A DNA stretch of 64,000 bases from an uncultured Actinomycetes bacterium (GTDB lineage: Bacteria; Actinomycetota; CADDZG01; WHSQ01), in contig CALMBW010000019.1 of NCBI GenBank assembly GCA_937863385.1, positions 223,238-287,237 on the forward strand, read 5' to 3'. Position numbers and translations under genes: made by a program. Positions 42,978 to 50,108 of this stretch are shown here, piece after piece. Position 1 is the stretch's first letter; each line of letters starts with the position of its first letter. The notes beneath the pieces are model-generated. The model saw only the letters and a list, made by a program, of their open reading frames with translations. It did not search any database and was not told the origin of the DNA.

Positions 42978-43262
42978 TCAGGAAGCGCGGCGGGCTCGGG
43001 CGCGGCGTCGCTTCAGCGATGCACGCTCCTTGGCCGTCAAACCGCCCCAGATCCCGTACTTCTGGTTGGTCTCCATGGCGAACTCGAGGCACGGCTCCTG
43101 CACCGGACAGGTCCGGCAGATCGCCTTAGCACGAGCCTCACGGCCCTGCTTCTCGAGCTCGGATTCCCCTTCGTCGCCGAAGAAGATGATGTTGTCGTAT
43201 CCCCGACAGAGCGACTGTTCCTGCCAGTCATCGTGCTCGTCGTAGGTGTCCAGTAAGGACAC
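42978..43262 (-). CDS. WhiB-family iron-sulfur transcriptional regulator
   Basis: A 94-residue WhiB-like protein. The four cluster-binding cysteines are C19, C49, C52 and C58 (C-x29-C-x2-C-x5-C). They are followed by the family turn GIWGGLTAKER and a basic C-terminal tail (KRRRARARRAS) for DNA binding. WhiB proteins are found only in actinobacteria and their phages; they bind a [4Fe-4S] cluster and usually work with the primary sigma factor. Which of the WhiB classes it belongs to cannot be told safely. It is a monocistronic gene with a strong terminator. Confidence 0.95.
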   Translation of the reverse strand: MSLLDTYDEHDDWQEQSLCRGYDNIIFFGDEGESELEKQGREARAKAICRTCPVQEPCLEFAMETNQKYGIWGGLTAKERASLKRRRARARRAS

Positions 43263-43656
43263 GTTTTCCTCCCTTGCTGGGGTGCCATTCTGTCTCTGGC
43301 GCCCAAAGATGCGAACTGGGACATTCTTGCCGGCCGCTACCTATCCAAACGTTTCGGGCGGCGCCGAGATTCCTGCGTTAGCGGGGGTCTCAGGCGCTAG
43401 GACCGCCGGCAAGGGGCCTAGGTTGCCCTAACCTCCTCGATTTTTCAAGGGCGAGAGCAGCCTTTCTTGCCTGTTTCTTAGGCAGCAATGGGGCAAGTCC
43501 TCCCAGGCCAGGCAGTTCGAGCGGCACTCTCTACCCCGAAACCAAGCCGCAGCGGCCTGTTTGTGGCCCATCCACAATCTGCCTGGACCCGCCCCGAGGG
43601 CGGCGCTGATCGGCTCTAGGTGGAGCCTCAGACGGGATCCGAGCCGGGTCGGGGTC
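43263..43656. other. Gene-free region between WhiB and a coiled-coil gene
   Basis: About 390 bases. It includes the promoter region of WhiB on its left side. A T-rich patch (TCGATTTTTCAAGG) and GC-rich remainder are seen; no gene, tRNA or repeat-family member is recognised. Confidence 0.5.
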
Positions 43657-44079
43657 TCAGAGGAGCCGGTCGACGACCACCAGCGAGGCAAGGGCCAGGA
43701 CCGATCCGGTCATCGCGGCCGTAAAGGTCCTGCCTTGATTGATGATGTCGGCCCGAAGCGCGGAGGTCTCCTTGTAGAGGGCCCCCAAAAGGCGATGCTC
43801 GAGGTTCTCTAACTTGTAGTCCATCCGTTCTTCGAAAGCATCGAAGCGCTGGTCCACGGCATCGAAGCGCTGGTCCACGGCATCGAAGCGCTGGTCCACG
43901 GCATCGAAGCGCTGGTCCACGGACTCGGACAGGCTAACGACGCGGGCCGAGAGCTCATCGAGGTCCTGCTTCGATGCAGGGGGTGCGGTTGGGAGACTTG
44001 CCATCAGGAATCCCGCTTCCTCTTCGCCAATGACTTCGCTCAACTTGCGGAAGATCCGGTCCCGTTCGTCTAGGGCCAT
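43657..44079 (-). CDS. Tail-anchored coiled-coil protein (paralogue 1)
   Basis: A 140-residue protein. The first 35 residues (RIFRKLSEVIGEEEAGFLMA then SLPTAPP) form a small conserved head also seen in the proteins at 47968 and 49611. A coiled coil follows with four exact copies of VDQRFDA, encoded by a 21-base tandem repeat, then MDYKLENLEHRLLG. A C-terminal hydrophobic helix (AAMTGSVLALASLVVVDRLL) anchors it in the membrane. It resembles DUF1640/CCDC90-like coiled-coil proteins but I know no function. Copy number of the heptad repeat probably varies between strains. Confidence 0.72.
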   Translation of the reverse strand: MALDERDRIFRKLSEVIGEEEAGFLMASLPTAPPASKQDLDELSARVVSLSESVDQRFDAVDQRFDAVDQRFDAVDQRFDAFEERMDYKLENLEHRLLGALYKETSALRADIINQGRTFTAAMTGSVLALASLVVVDRLL

Positions 44080-44146
44080 GGTGACACACCTTTCTCGCTA
44101 TGTGAATGAGAGAAAAGACCTTAGAGAGGGGGTGCGACGAAAGGGG

Positions 44147-45841
44147 TTAGGAGCGTGCGGGGGGGCCTTCTGGGAAGGCGCACTCGATGATGGCGGGGAA
44201 GTCACGAGCGGCCCACGCGGCGGCGAACAGTCGCTCGTTGCCGCGGCCCTCGTATCCCTGCGGGAGCGGTTCGCCCGCGGCCCAGTTGTCGCGCAGACGA
44301 TAGTCCTCGTAGAACTTGGCGACCTGGCGGGCAGTGACTCCAAGTTCGGCCATGAGACCTCGTTTGAGGAACGGACCCGCCGCCGTGGATGAGAAGAACA
44401 GCGTCTTGCCCTCAGGCACGTCGAAGGTGGCGTCCATGTCTGCCTTGAGGCCCGAAGGGTTGATCGGCCAAGCCCCGCTGGTCTCGGGGGCCGGGGTGTG
44501 GCCGTGGTCGGCGGTGAGGATCAAGGCATAGTCCCCCACTTCCGAGTCGAGGTAGTTGACGATGCGCTCGAGCTGCACGTCCTGCTCGGTGAGAACCTCG
44601 GCGACCTCACGTGCATCCATCGAGTACTGGTGACCCGCGATATCCGCTTGCTTGAAGTTGGCAAGGAATAGATCCGGAACCTCGTCCTTGCCGTAGTCGC
44701 CGCGGCGCAACTCGGTCATGACGATGTCACCCGAGTAACGAACGTAAGCGGGGTTCTCTTCGTATTCGCCATCGATCTCGTGGCCGCGCCACTTGCCGTC
44801 GGCTTCACCATCTTCAAGGTCCAGTTCGCGCACGTAACGATCGAAGAGGTCCTGTTTGTTGCGGAGGTAAGACGGTGTCCTGTAGAAGTTGTCGTTACCT
44901 CCCACCTTGCCGCCTAGTCCGATCAGAGCCAGCGTGTCGCGGTCCCCGCCCGGCGTCATCGAGCCATGACCTAGCAGGGGCATGTGCCACTCGCGCCAGG
45001 CAACGAAACCAACCTTCGCCTGGTTGTCGGTGAGCAGGTCGTACTGGTCCGCGTAGGTCGTCAGCTTCATGTCGCGCGGGTTGCGTCCCTGGAAGATCGT
45101 TCGGACCTCGCCCGAAGATGTGCGGTAGTCGATCGCGGTGACCTTGTGGTCGCGCGGGTATGCACCGGTGGCAGCGCTCGCGTGCGTTGCAGGGGTGATC
45201 GAGGGCGAGCTCCCGACGTTCGCATCTCTGTACGACGTACCCTCTTGCATCAACCGCGCCAACGTCGGCCACCGCTTCGGCCATCTCTCGATCATGTTGC
45301 GCCCGGCACCGTCCCACATCAGTGTGACGATCAACTTCGGGGGGGTCTCCGGTGCGCCGGGTGCGAGGGCTTGCTCCAGCACGATGCCGCTGCGCTGTTC
45401 CAGCTCGACGCCGAGTAGCTCGCCGACGGTTGCATAGATGTCGATGACCTGAGCGTCGCCGGAGATCTCTCCATTGGCTGCGATGCGTCCGGGGCCGTAC
45501 AGCACCAAGGGCACTTCCTGCAGGTAGTCCCACGGCCCCGAATGGCTCACGACGTTGAAGCTGCCGGAGTAGTTGGGTTCTTTGGGGACGATGGTGACGT
45601 CTTCGGAGTGGGGCCGGGCGTATCCCTGATAGATGCGTGCCAGGTGCTCTTTCGGTAACTCACACGCACGCTGCACGGTGTCCGAGATGGTCTCGCTATC
45701 GATCACGGGCGCTTTCGTGGGGGCCGGTGCTCCCGCTGCTCCGGGGGCCGAGACTCTGCCATCGCCATCGCCGGAGCACGCCGCCAGCACCAAGATCATC
45801 ACCAGCAACAGCCCACTCACTCTCGGCGCTCTCTTCATCAT
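44147..45841 (-). CDS. Alkaline-phosphatase-like (type I phosphodiesterase/nucleotide pyrophosphatase) lipoprotein
   Basis: A 564-residue lipoprotein with lipobox VLAACSGD. The alkaline-phosphatase-superfamily metal site is visible: D in LMWDGAGRN, nucleophile S/T in SPSITPATHASA, D and H in KQADIAGHQY, and D/H in TADHGHTP. It is therefore probably a two-metal phosphodiesterase or phosphatase on the outer membrane face; the sulfatase variant is unlikely because the C/S-x-P-S-R motif is missing. An N-terminal extension (about 60-160) precedes the fold. ATG 45841 or 45838 is the start. Repeat copy A5 lies just upstream. Confidence 0.87.
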   Translation of the reverse strand: MMKRAPRVSGLLLVMILVLAACSGDGDGRVSAPGAAGAPAPTKAPVIDSETISDTVQRACELPKEHLARIYQGYARPHSEDVTIVPKEPNYSGSFNVVSHSGPWDYLQEVPLVLYGPGRIAANGEISGDAQVIDIYATVGELLGVELEQRSGIVLEQALAPGAPETPPKLIVTLMWDGAGRNMIERWPKRWPTLARLMQEGTSYRDANVGSSPSITPATHASAATGAYPRDHKVTAIDYRTSSGEVRTIFQGRNPRDMKLTTYADQYDLLTDNQAKVGFVAWREWHMPLLGHGSMTPGGDRDTLALIGLGGKVGGNDNFYRTPSYLRNKQDLFDRYVRELDLEDGEADGKWRGHEIDGEYEENPAYVRYSGDIVMTELRRGDYGKDEVPDLFLANFKQADIAGHQYSMDAREVAEVLTEQDVQLERIVNYLDSEVGDYALILTADHGHTPAPETSGAWPINPSGLKADMDATFDVPEGKTLFFSSTAAGPFLKRGLMAELGVTARQVAKFYEDYRLRDNWAAGEPLPQGYEGRGNERLFAAAWAARDFPAIIECAFPEGPPARS

Positions 45842-45905
45842 CGAAAGCCTAGACGCAGGAGCTAGCCACACCGTTCCCCAGCGATCTCTTCACCATCTCT
45901 CGGAA

Positions 45906-46235
45906 CGCCAAATCACCAAAACGTACGCTCAGCGACACTGTTGCTACATTCGAGGCCCCGAGCAGTACCCGGAGCCACTGGCCGCACTCACTCTCCCCGT
46001 CGCCACCGCCTTTGGTTTTCGCTAGCGCAACACCCGGAGCCACTGGCCGCACTCACTCTCCCCGTCGCTACCGCCTTTGGTTTTCGCTAGCGCAACACCC
46101 GGAGCCACTGGCCGGAGCCACTCACCCCCGTCGCTGCCGCTCTTGGGTTTGACCTTGCTTTCCCTTAAGCAACCCCGGAGCCACTCGCCGCACTCACTCT
46201 CCCCGTCGCTGCCGCCCTGGGTTTTCTGCGTGCGA
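45906..46235. repeat. Capped-array repeat, copy A5 (reverse cap and reverse array)
   Basis: The reverse cap is at 45906-45950. Units beginning ACCCGGAGCCACTGGCC lie at 45968, 46033 and 46098, an exact 65-base period, then two longer diverged units to about 46235. It lies between the phosphodiesterase gene (start side) and the methyltransferase gene (stop side). No forward partner is seen on the other side of either gene. Confidence 0.88.
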
Positions 46236-46244
46236 AAGACCCGG

Positions 46245-47777
46245 CTAGGGCTTGGGGCGGGGTTGGAGAAGGTCTCCTATGGGTTTGGCGCGGGTGCGGG
46301 CAGCTCCGTTGGCGTAGACGCGCAGTCGCTCGATGCCCTCGCTCGAGAAGATGTCGATGGCATCGTGGAAGAGGACCCCTCGGGTGGATCGGAGTGCGTC
46401 GTAGGCACTGCCTCGGTCGGGCAGGTCGGTGGTTAGCAGGATCAGGGGGGCGAGATGCTCTCCGGCTTTGAGCACCGCTGCTTTGCCCAACGCTTTCCAC
46501 ACGGTGTCGGTGCGCTTGAGCCCGGGCCGGGTGCTCGTGAATGCTCCCGATACGTCGAACAACCATGGATTGCCTTTGCGGTCGTGGGCGAGGAAGTTGA
46601 TCTCGGCCCCGCTGCGGAACCGGAAGCTCTCTTGGATGTCGGAGAAGCCGCACGCCTCTAGGACCTCGCGCGCAAGCTCTTTGGCGCGCCGGCCCTCGAG
46701 CACCGCCCGGCGCTGGAAATCTTGAGGGTCGAGCACCGGAACGCCTTTGATCGCGCTGCGCTCCACCGGGGTGGGCACGCCGGGGTCGCTGGGGGCAGAA
46801 GCACTCGCCGCCTGAGGAGCGCGAGATGATCCCGAGGTGATGGCTTGAGTGGACGCAAGACGTGCTTGCTCGGCGCGCTCGCGGGCGCGGCCCACATACT
46901 CCTTGTCGATGTCGTATCCGACGTAGCGCCGGTTGGTGCGCGCTGCTGCGACGGCCGTGGATCCCGATCCGATGAACGGATCGACGACGACATCGTCTTC
47001 GTAGGTGTAGAGCTGGATCAGACGGTGTGGGAGCTCGACGGGGAAGGGGGCCGGATGCCCGACGCGGTGTGCGCTCTCGGGTGGGAACTCCCACACGTCG
47101 GTGGTGAACTCCATGAAGTCGTCTTTGAGGATCGAAACCTTGGCGGGAAGTCCGGCCTTGGAGCGAGCGGAGGCAGGCATGGCTCGGTCGAAACGACCCT
47201 TGCTCGCGACGATGATGCGTTCGCTCACGTCGCGCAGCACGGGGTTGGCGGGACTTCGGAACGAGCCCCATGCGCACGATCCTCCGGCTGCTTGGGCTTT
47301 GACCCAGATGATCTCGCCTCGAAGCAGCAGCCCGAGCCGGTTCTGAAGGATGTCGATGACGTCGGCGGCAAGCGATCGATAAGGCTTGCGTCCGAGGTTC
47401 GCGACGTTGACGGCGATCCGCCCGCCCGGCTCGAGGATGCGTTTGCACTCCTCGAAGACCTTCCACAGACCCTCCAGGTACTCGACGTAGGTGGCCGGGG
47501 TGTGGCCTTGGCCTACCGAGGCTTCGTACTGCTTTCCCACGAAGTACGGGGGCGAGGTGACCACCAGCGCGACCGAGTTGGATCCGAGTTGGTGCATGTC
47601 GGCGCTGTCGCCCTCGTAGATCTGGTCGAGGACCTCAGGTGGGTTGGTGCGAACAGTGGCATCGTCTGAGATCTTCGGAAGCGTGAACCGGGCATAGAAA
47701 TCAGAGGAGTCGTGGCTCTCTCTGCGTCCGACACCGAAAGCCGATGTCGAAGTTGGCTTGCGCTTGGCCTTGGCCAC
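46245..47777 (-). CDS. DNA methyltransferase (beta class) fused to a PD-(D/E)XK-like domain
   Basis: A 510-residue protein. The catalytic motif IV is TSPPYFVGK (SPPY 75-78), before motif I VDPFIGSGSTA (about 266-275), the order of beta-class N4-cytosine or N6-adenine methyltransferases; SPPY favours N4-cytosine. The C-terminal part (about 355-490) looks like a restriction-endonuclease fold: FRFRSGAEINFLAHDRKGNP, WLFDVSGAFTSTRPGLKR and a following helix, but the usual acid-x-lysine is not clear. No separate restriction gene is adjacent. GTG 47777 is preferred since AGGAGGG lies seven bases upstream; longer frames lack a signal. Confidence 0.85.
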   Translation of the reverse strand: MAKAKRKPTSTSAFGVGRRESHDSSDFYARFTLPKISDDATVRTNPPEVLDQIYEGDSADMHQLGSNSVALVVTSPPYFVGKQYEASVGQGHTPATYVEYLEGLWKVFEECKRILEPGGRIAVNVANLGRKPYRSLAADVIDILQNRLGLLLRGEIIWVKAQAAGGSCAWGSFRSPANPVLRDVSERIIVASKGRFDRAMPASARSKAGLPAKVSILKDDFMEFTTDVWEFPPESAHRVGHPAPFPVELPHRLIQLYTYEDDVVVDPFIGSGSTAVAAARTNRRYVGYDIDKEYVGRARERAEQARLASTQAITSGSSRAPQAASASAPSDPGVPTPVERSAIKGVPVLDPQDFQRRAVLEGRRAKELAREVLEACGFSDIQESFRFRSGAEINFLAHDRKGNPWLFDVSGAFTSTRPGLKRTDTVWKALGKAAVLKAGEHLAPLILLTTDLPDRGSAYDALRSTRGVLFHDAIDIFSSEGIERLRVYANGAARTRAKPIGDLLQPRPKP

Positions 47778-47927
47778 CCGGTGCCCTCCTGTCTGTTCAG
47801 GAAAGGATATCCGGGCCACTGCTCCCAACTGCGGAACGCGCCGGAGGGTGCAGGGGGCTGTGGACTTTCGGGGGCCAGGGCCGCGGGTGGACCAGCCGAG
47901 CGTGAGAGCGAAGATCCGCACGCCGTC

Positions 47928-47962
47928 CGCGTTGAATAGGCGCGCGAATCTTCGGTAAAAAC
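47928..47962. repeat. Dispersed repeat B, copy 3
   Basis: CGCGTTGAATAGGCGCGCG then AATCTTCGGTAAAAAC. On the minus strand it follows six bases after the stop codon of the coiled-coil gene at 47968, in the same relation as at the SigH-like gene. Confidence 0.75.
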
Positions 47963-47967
47963 GAGGC

Positions 47968-48441
47968 CTAGAGGGCCCGGCCGGCGGTGATCACGGCGCC
48001 GGTCAGGGTAATCATGGTGCCCACCATCGCAACAGTCAGGTTGCGGGTCTGCTCGCGCATCAGGTCACGCATCTCGACGCGGACCTCACCCCGGAACGCT
48101 GCGAACTCCTCTCGCATCTCACCCCGGAAAGCTGCGAACTCCTCTCGCATCTCACCCCGGAAAGCGAGCATCTCTTCTTTGGTGGCGAAGGCCTTTAGGT
48201 CGTCTTTGGTGGCGAAGGCCTTTAGATCGTCTTTGGTGGCGAAGGCCTTTAGGTCGTCTTTGGTGGCGAAACCTTTGAGGTGCTCCTTGAACTCGCGGCG
48301 CGCGGCAACGAACTGAGCGTCTAGGTACTCCTTGGTGAGCGCATCGTCTTCAGGCAACCGTCGCATCAGCATCTCGGCCTGTCTGGGTCCCAACACCTCT
48401 TGCAAGCGAAGCCTTAGCTCGCCCGCTTCATCCATAGCCAT
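47968..48441 (-). CDS. Tail-anchored coiled-coil protein (paralogue 2)
   Basis: A 157-residue protein related to those at 43657 and 49611: a head (LRLRLQEVLGPRQAEMLMRR then LPEDD), a coiled coil with two kinds of tandem repeat (three copies of KAFATKDDL, 27 bases each, then AFRGEMREEFA, 33 bases each), and a C-terminal membrane helix (LTVAMVGTMITLTGAVITAG). The repeats are exact at DNA level, which suggests recent expansion. Function unknown. A degenerate copy of its 3' part is at 49451-49610. Confidence 0.72.
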   Translation of the reverse strand: MAMDEAGELRLRLQEVLGPRQAEMLMRRLPEDDALTKEYLDAQFVAARREFKEHLKGFATKDDLKAFATKDDLKAFATKDDLKAFATKEEMLAFRGEMREEFAAFRGEMREEFAAFRGEVRVEMRDLMREQTRNLTVAMVGTMITLTGAVITAGRAL

Positions 48442-48570
48442 TGTCTACCTCCTGTTCGCCTGCGCGCAACTGCAGCGAGGCTAACGACGACGTGAGACAT
48501 CTAAGGTGGATCGGGCCTCCGGGCGGTGTTCGCCGTCGGTTCTCTGAGTCAAACGAGGATCAGCGCGCAA

Positions 48571-48608
48571 CACGCGTTGGATAGGCGCGCAGATCTTCGG
48601 TAAAAACA
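48571..48608. repeat. Dispersed repeat B, copy 4
   Basis: CACGCGTTGGATAGGCGCGC then AGATCTTCGGTAAAAAC. On the minus strand it begins four bases after the stop of the PIN-domain gene. Confidence 0.75.
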
Positions 48609-48611
48609 GGG

Positions 48612-49010
48612 TTAGGGCAGGAGGGCCAGGGGGACGTCGGCCGCGACCACGTCGAAGTCGCGCCGGTCCAGGGTCAGCACGGCACCACCGTTTCGCTCGG
48701 CGCAGGCGATCACGCAGGCTTCGGCGAAGCCGAGGGGTAGGTCGGCGTAGCGGACGACCAGTTGTCTTATCCGAGCGAGATCGTTCTCGCCGCACTCCGC
48801 ACGGAGTCCCCCCGCTTCGAGATCGGACAGCATCGCTTCGAGCACGGGCGTGCCCAGCCGCTCTTCGACCAGATAAGAGATCTCGCCGAGGATGCCGACC
48901 GGAACCAAGTACGGGCCCCCATCGGACAACAGAGCGTCGCGAGCTGCCCGATGGTCCCGGTCCGATCGATTCAACAGGGCGAAGAGGCCCGATGTATCAA
49001 GCGTGATCAT
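48612..49010 (-). CDS. PIN-domain ribonuclease toxin (VapC-type)
   Basis: A 132-residue PIN domain: ITLDTSGLFALLNRSDRDH carries the first acidic residue, then EISYLVEERLG, GFAEACVIACAERNG and VLTLDRRDFDVV carry the others, matching the four-acid VapC site. It would cleave RNA (often tRNA) when not bound by its antitoxin. The ribbon-helix-helix gene 81 bp upstream is the likely antitoxin. The order antitoxin then toxin and the small sizes support a type II module. A copy of repeat B follows the stop. Confidence 0.88.
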   Translation of the reverse strand: MITLDTSGLFALLNRSDRDHRAARDALLSDGGPYLVPVGILGEISYLVEERLGTPVLEAMLSDLEAGGLRAECGENDLARIRQLVVRYADLPLGFAEACVIACAERNGGAVLTLDRRDFDVVAADVPLALLP

Positions 49011-49091
49011 CGAATCGAGCGGACTTCATCACCGGAGGGAGCGGGCTTCATCATCATCGGGATCTACCGGACTTCATCACCGGAGAGAGCG
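49011..49091. repeat. Short direct repeats between antitoxin and toxin
   Basis: CGGACTTCATCACCGGAG occurs at 49020-49037 and again at 49068-49085, with GGGCTTCATCATCATCGGG between. They fill the spacer between the two genes; a regulatory or operator role is possible but not shown. Confidence 0.6.
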
Positions 49092-49322
49092 TCATCGTTT
49101 GGTCCACCGCTTCCGCAGCCACTCCTCGGAGTCACGAGCGTTCAGCTGAGTGTCGGTGCCAAGCCCAAGCGACAGCAGCTCGGGCTTGGGCATCTCGCCC
49201 AAGTAACGCTCGAGCGCGGCTCGGATGAGCTCGGCCTGGGGGCGGCCGGTGCGCCGGGCATGCTCGCGCAGAGCCGCCTGCAGCTCGCTCGGGATGTATA
49301 GGGTCGTCTTCTCCATCGCCAT
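49092..49322 (-). CDS. Ribbon-helix-helix antitoxin (CopG/VapB-like)
   Basis: A 76-residue protein with a classic RHH start: KTTLYIPSELQAALREHA forms the strand and first helix and RPQAELIRAALERYLGEM the second. The C-terminal part (GLGTDTQLNARDSEEWLRKR) is probably the region that binds the toxin. It neutralises the PIN-domain protein encoded downstream and likely represses the operon. ATG 49322 or 49316 is the start (MAMEKTT). Immediately upstream is ATATGGCGTATGG, a partly symmetrical stretch that may be the operator. Confidence 0.85.
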   Translation of the reverse strand: MAMEKTTLYIPSELQAALREHARRTGRPQAELIRAALERYLGEMPKPELLSLGLGTDTQLNARDSEEWLRKRWTKR

Positions 49323-49450
49323 ATATGGCGTATGGTACCACGCCCGCACACGGCACCTGCCTGGGTTGGGAAACTGCCGGGGCATCGTGGGTCGTTGCGG
49401 GTCGGCGTCGGGGGCATCGTGGGTCGATGCGGGTCGGAGTCGGTGCTGCG

Positions 49451-49610
49451 TCTAGAGGGCGTGGCCGGCGGTTACTACGGCACCGGTTAGGGCGATCATG
49501 GTGCCCACCATCGCAAAGTCAGGGTGCAGGTTTGCTCGCGCACCACATCAGGTCACGCATCTCGACCCGGATCTCGACCCGGATCTCGCCCCGAAAGACG
49601 GCGAACCGGC
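49451..49610 (-). pseudogene. Remnant of a third repeat-type coiled-coil gene
   Basis: This stretch matches 47968-48130 in order: CTAGAGGG, GGCCGGCGGT, GATCATGGTGCCCACCATCG, GCAGGTTTGCTCGCG, CATCAGGTCACGCATCTCGA and the 33-base type repeat with CCCGGATCTCG. It would encode the C-terminal membrane helix and part of the coiled coil, but several indels break the frame and the head is absent. It lies directly downstream of the intact paralogue at 49611. Confidence 0.7.
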
Positions 49611-49925
49611 CTATACGAGTTTGGCGGCACCGAAGGCAAGGGCGCCGACGGTGAGCGTGGAGGTGCTCATCCCCACGAGTAGCCAGGTCACCAGGGTGCG
49701 CGTCTGATCGTTCATCTCTTTGCGCACGGTGCTGAGGATCTTGTGCTCCATGGTTTCGAAACGTGCTTCCATGGTCTCGGCAAGGGCCGTTAGGTCGTGC
49801 TTGGTGGCAACATCGGCCCAGCCGGTCGGCGGCAGATGTTCCATCAGCGCGTTCCCTTCCTCTTCACCAAGCACTTCTCTCAATCTCTGATGCAGAGCGA
49901 ACCGAGAACTCTCACCCACAGACAT
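49611..49925 (-). CDS. Tail-anchored coiled-coil protein (paralogue 3)
   Basis: A 104-residue protein related to those at 43657 and 47968: a head ([20 protein letters not shown] then PPTGW), a short coiled coil ([20 protein letters not shown] then [12 protein letters not shown]) and a C-terminal membrane helix ([20 protein letters not shown]). It lacks the tandem repeats of the other two. No function known. A remnant of a further copy lies immediately downstream, so this locus is a site of gene turnover. Confidence 0.72.
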   Translation of the reverse strand: MSVGESSRFALHQRLREVLGEEEGNALMEHLPPTGWADVATKHDLTALAETMEARFETMEHKILSTVRKEMNDQTRTLVTWLLVGMSTSTLTVGALAFGAAKLV

Positions 49926-50063
49926 TCTGACTCCTTATCGCCGCAACAAGCAAGACGGGGAAACCCTAGTCAGGGGGTGCGACGATTCGAGGACTATGAC
50001 AACAACCCCTCGCGTGGGAAGTGGAACATCGGGCCCGAGAAGGCTGTGAAGAACGTGACCGGA

Positions 50064-50098
50064 GGGTAAGAGGCTGGCTCCTCGCCAGCCTCTTACCC
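50064..50098 (-). terminator. Rho-independent terminator of the Ig-like surface-protein gene
   Basis: GGGTAAGAGGCTGGC pairs with GCCAGCCTCTTACCC (15 bp) around the loop TCCTC, just after the minus-strand stop at 50109. Confidence 0.88.
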
Positions 50099-50108
50099 TG
50101 CGATGTCA

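Noticed and set aside
44147..45841. Sulfatase identity for the phosphodiesterase-like lipoprotein
   Set aside because: The alkaline-phosphatase fold is present but the C/S-x-P-S-R formylglycine motif is absent; the nucleophile region reads SPSITPATHASA.
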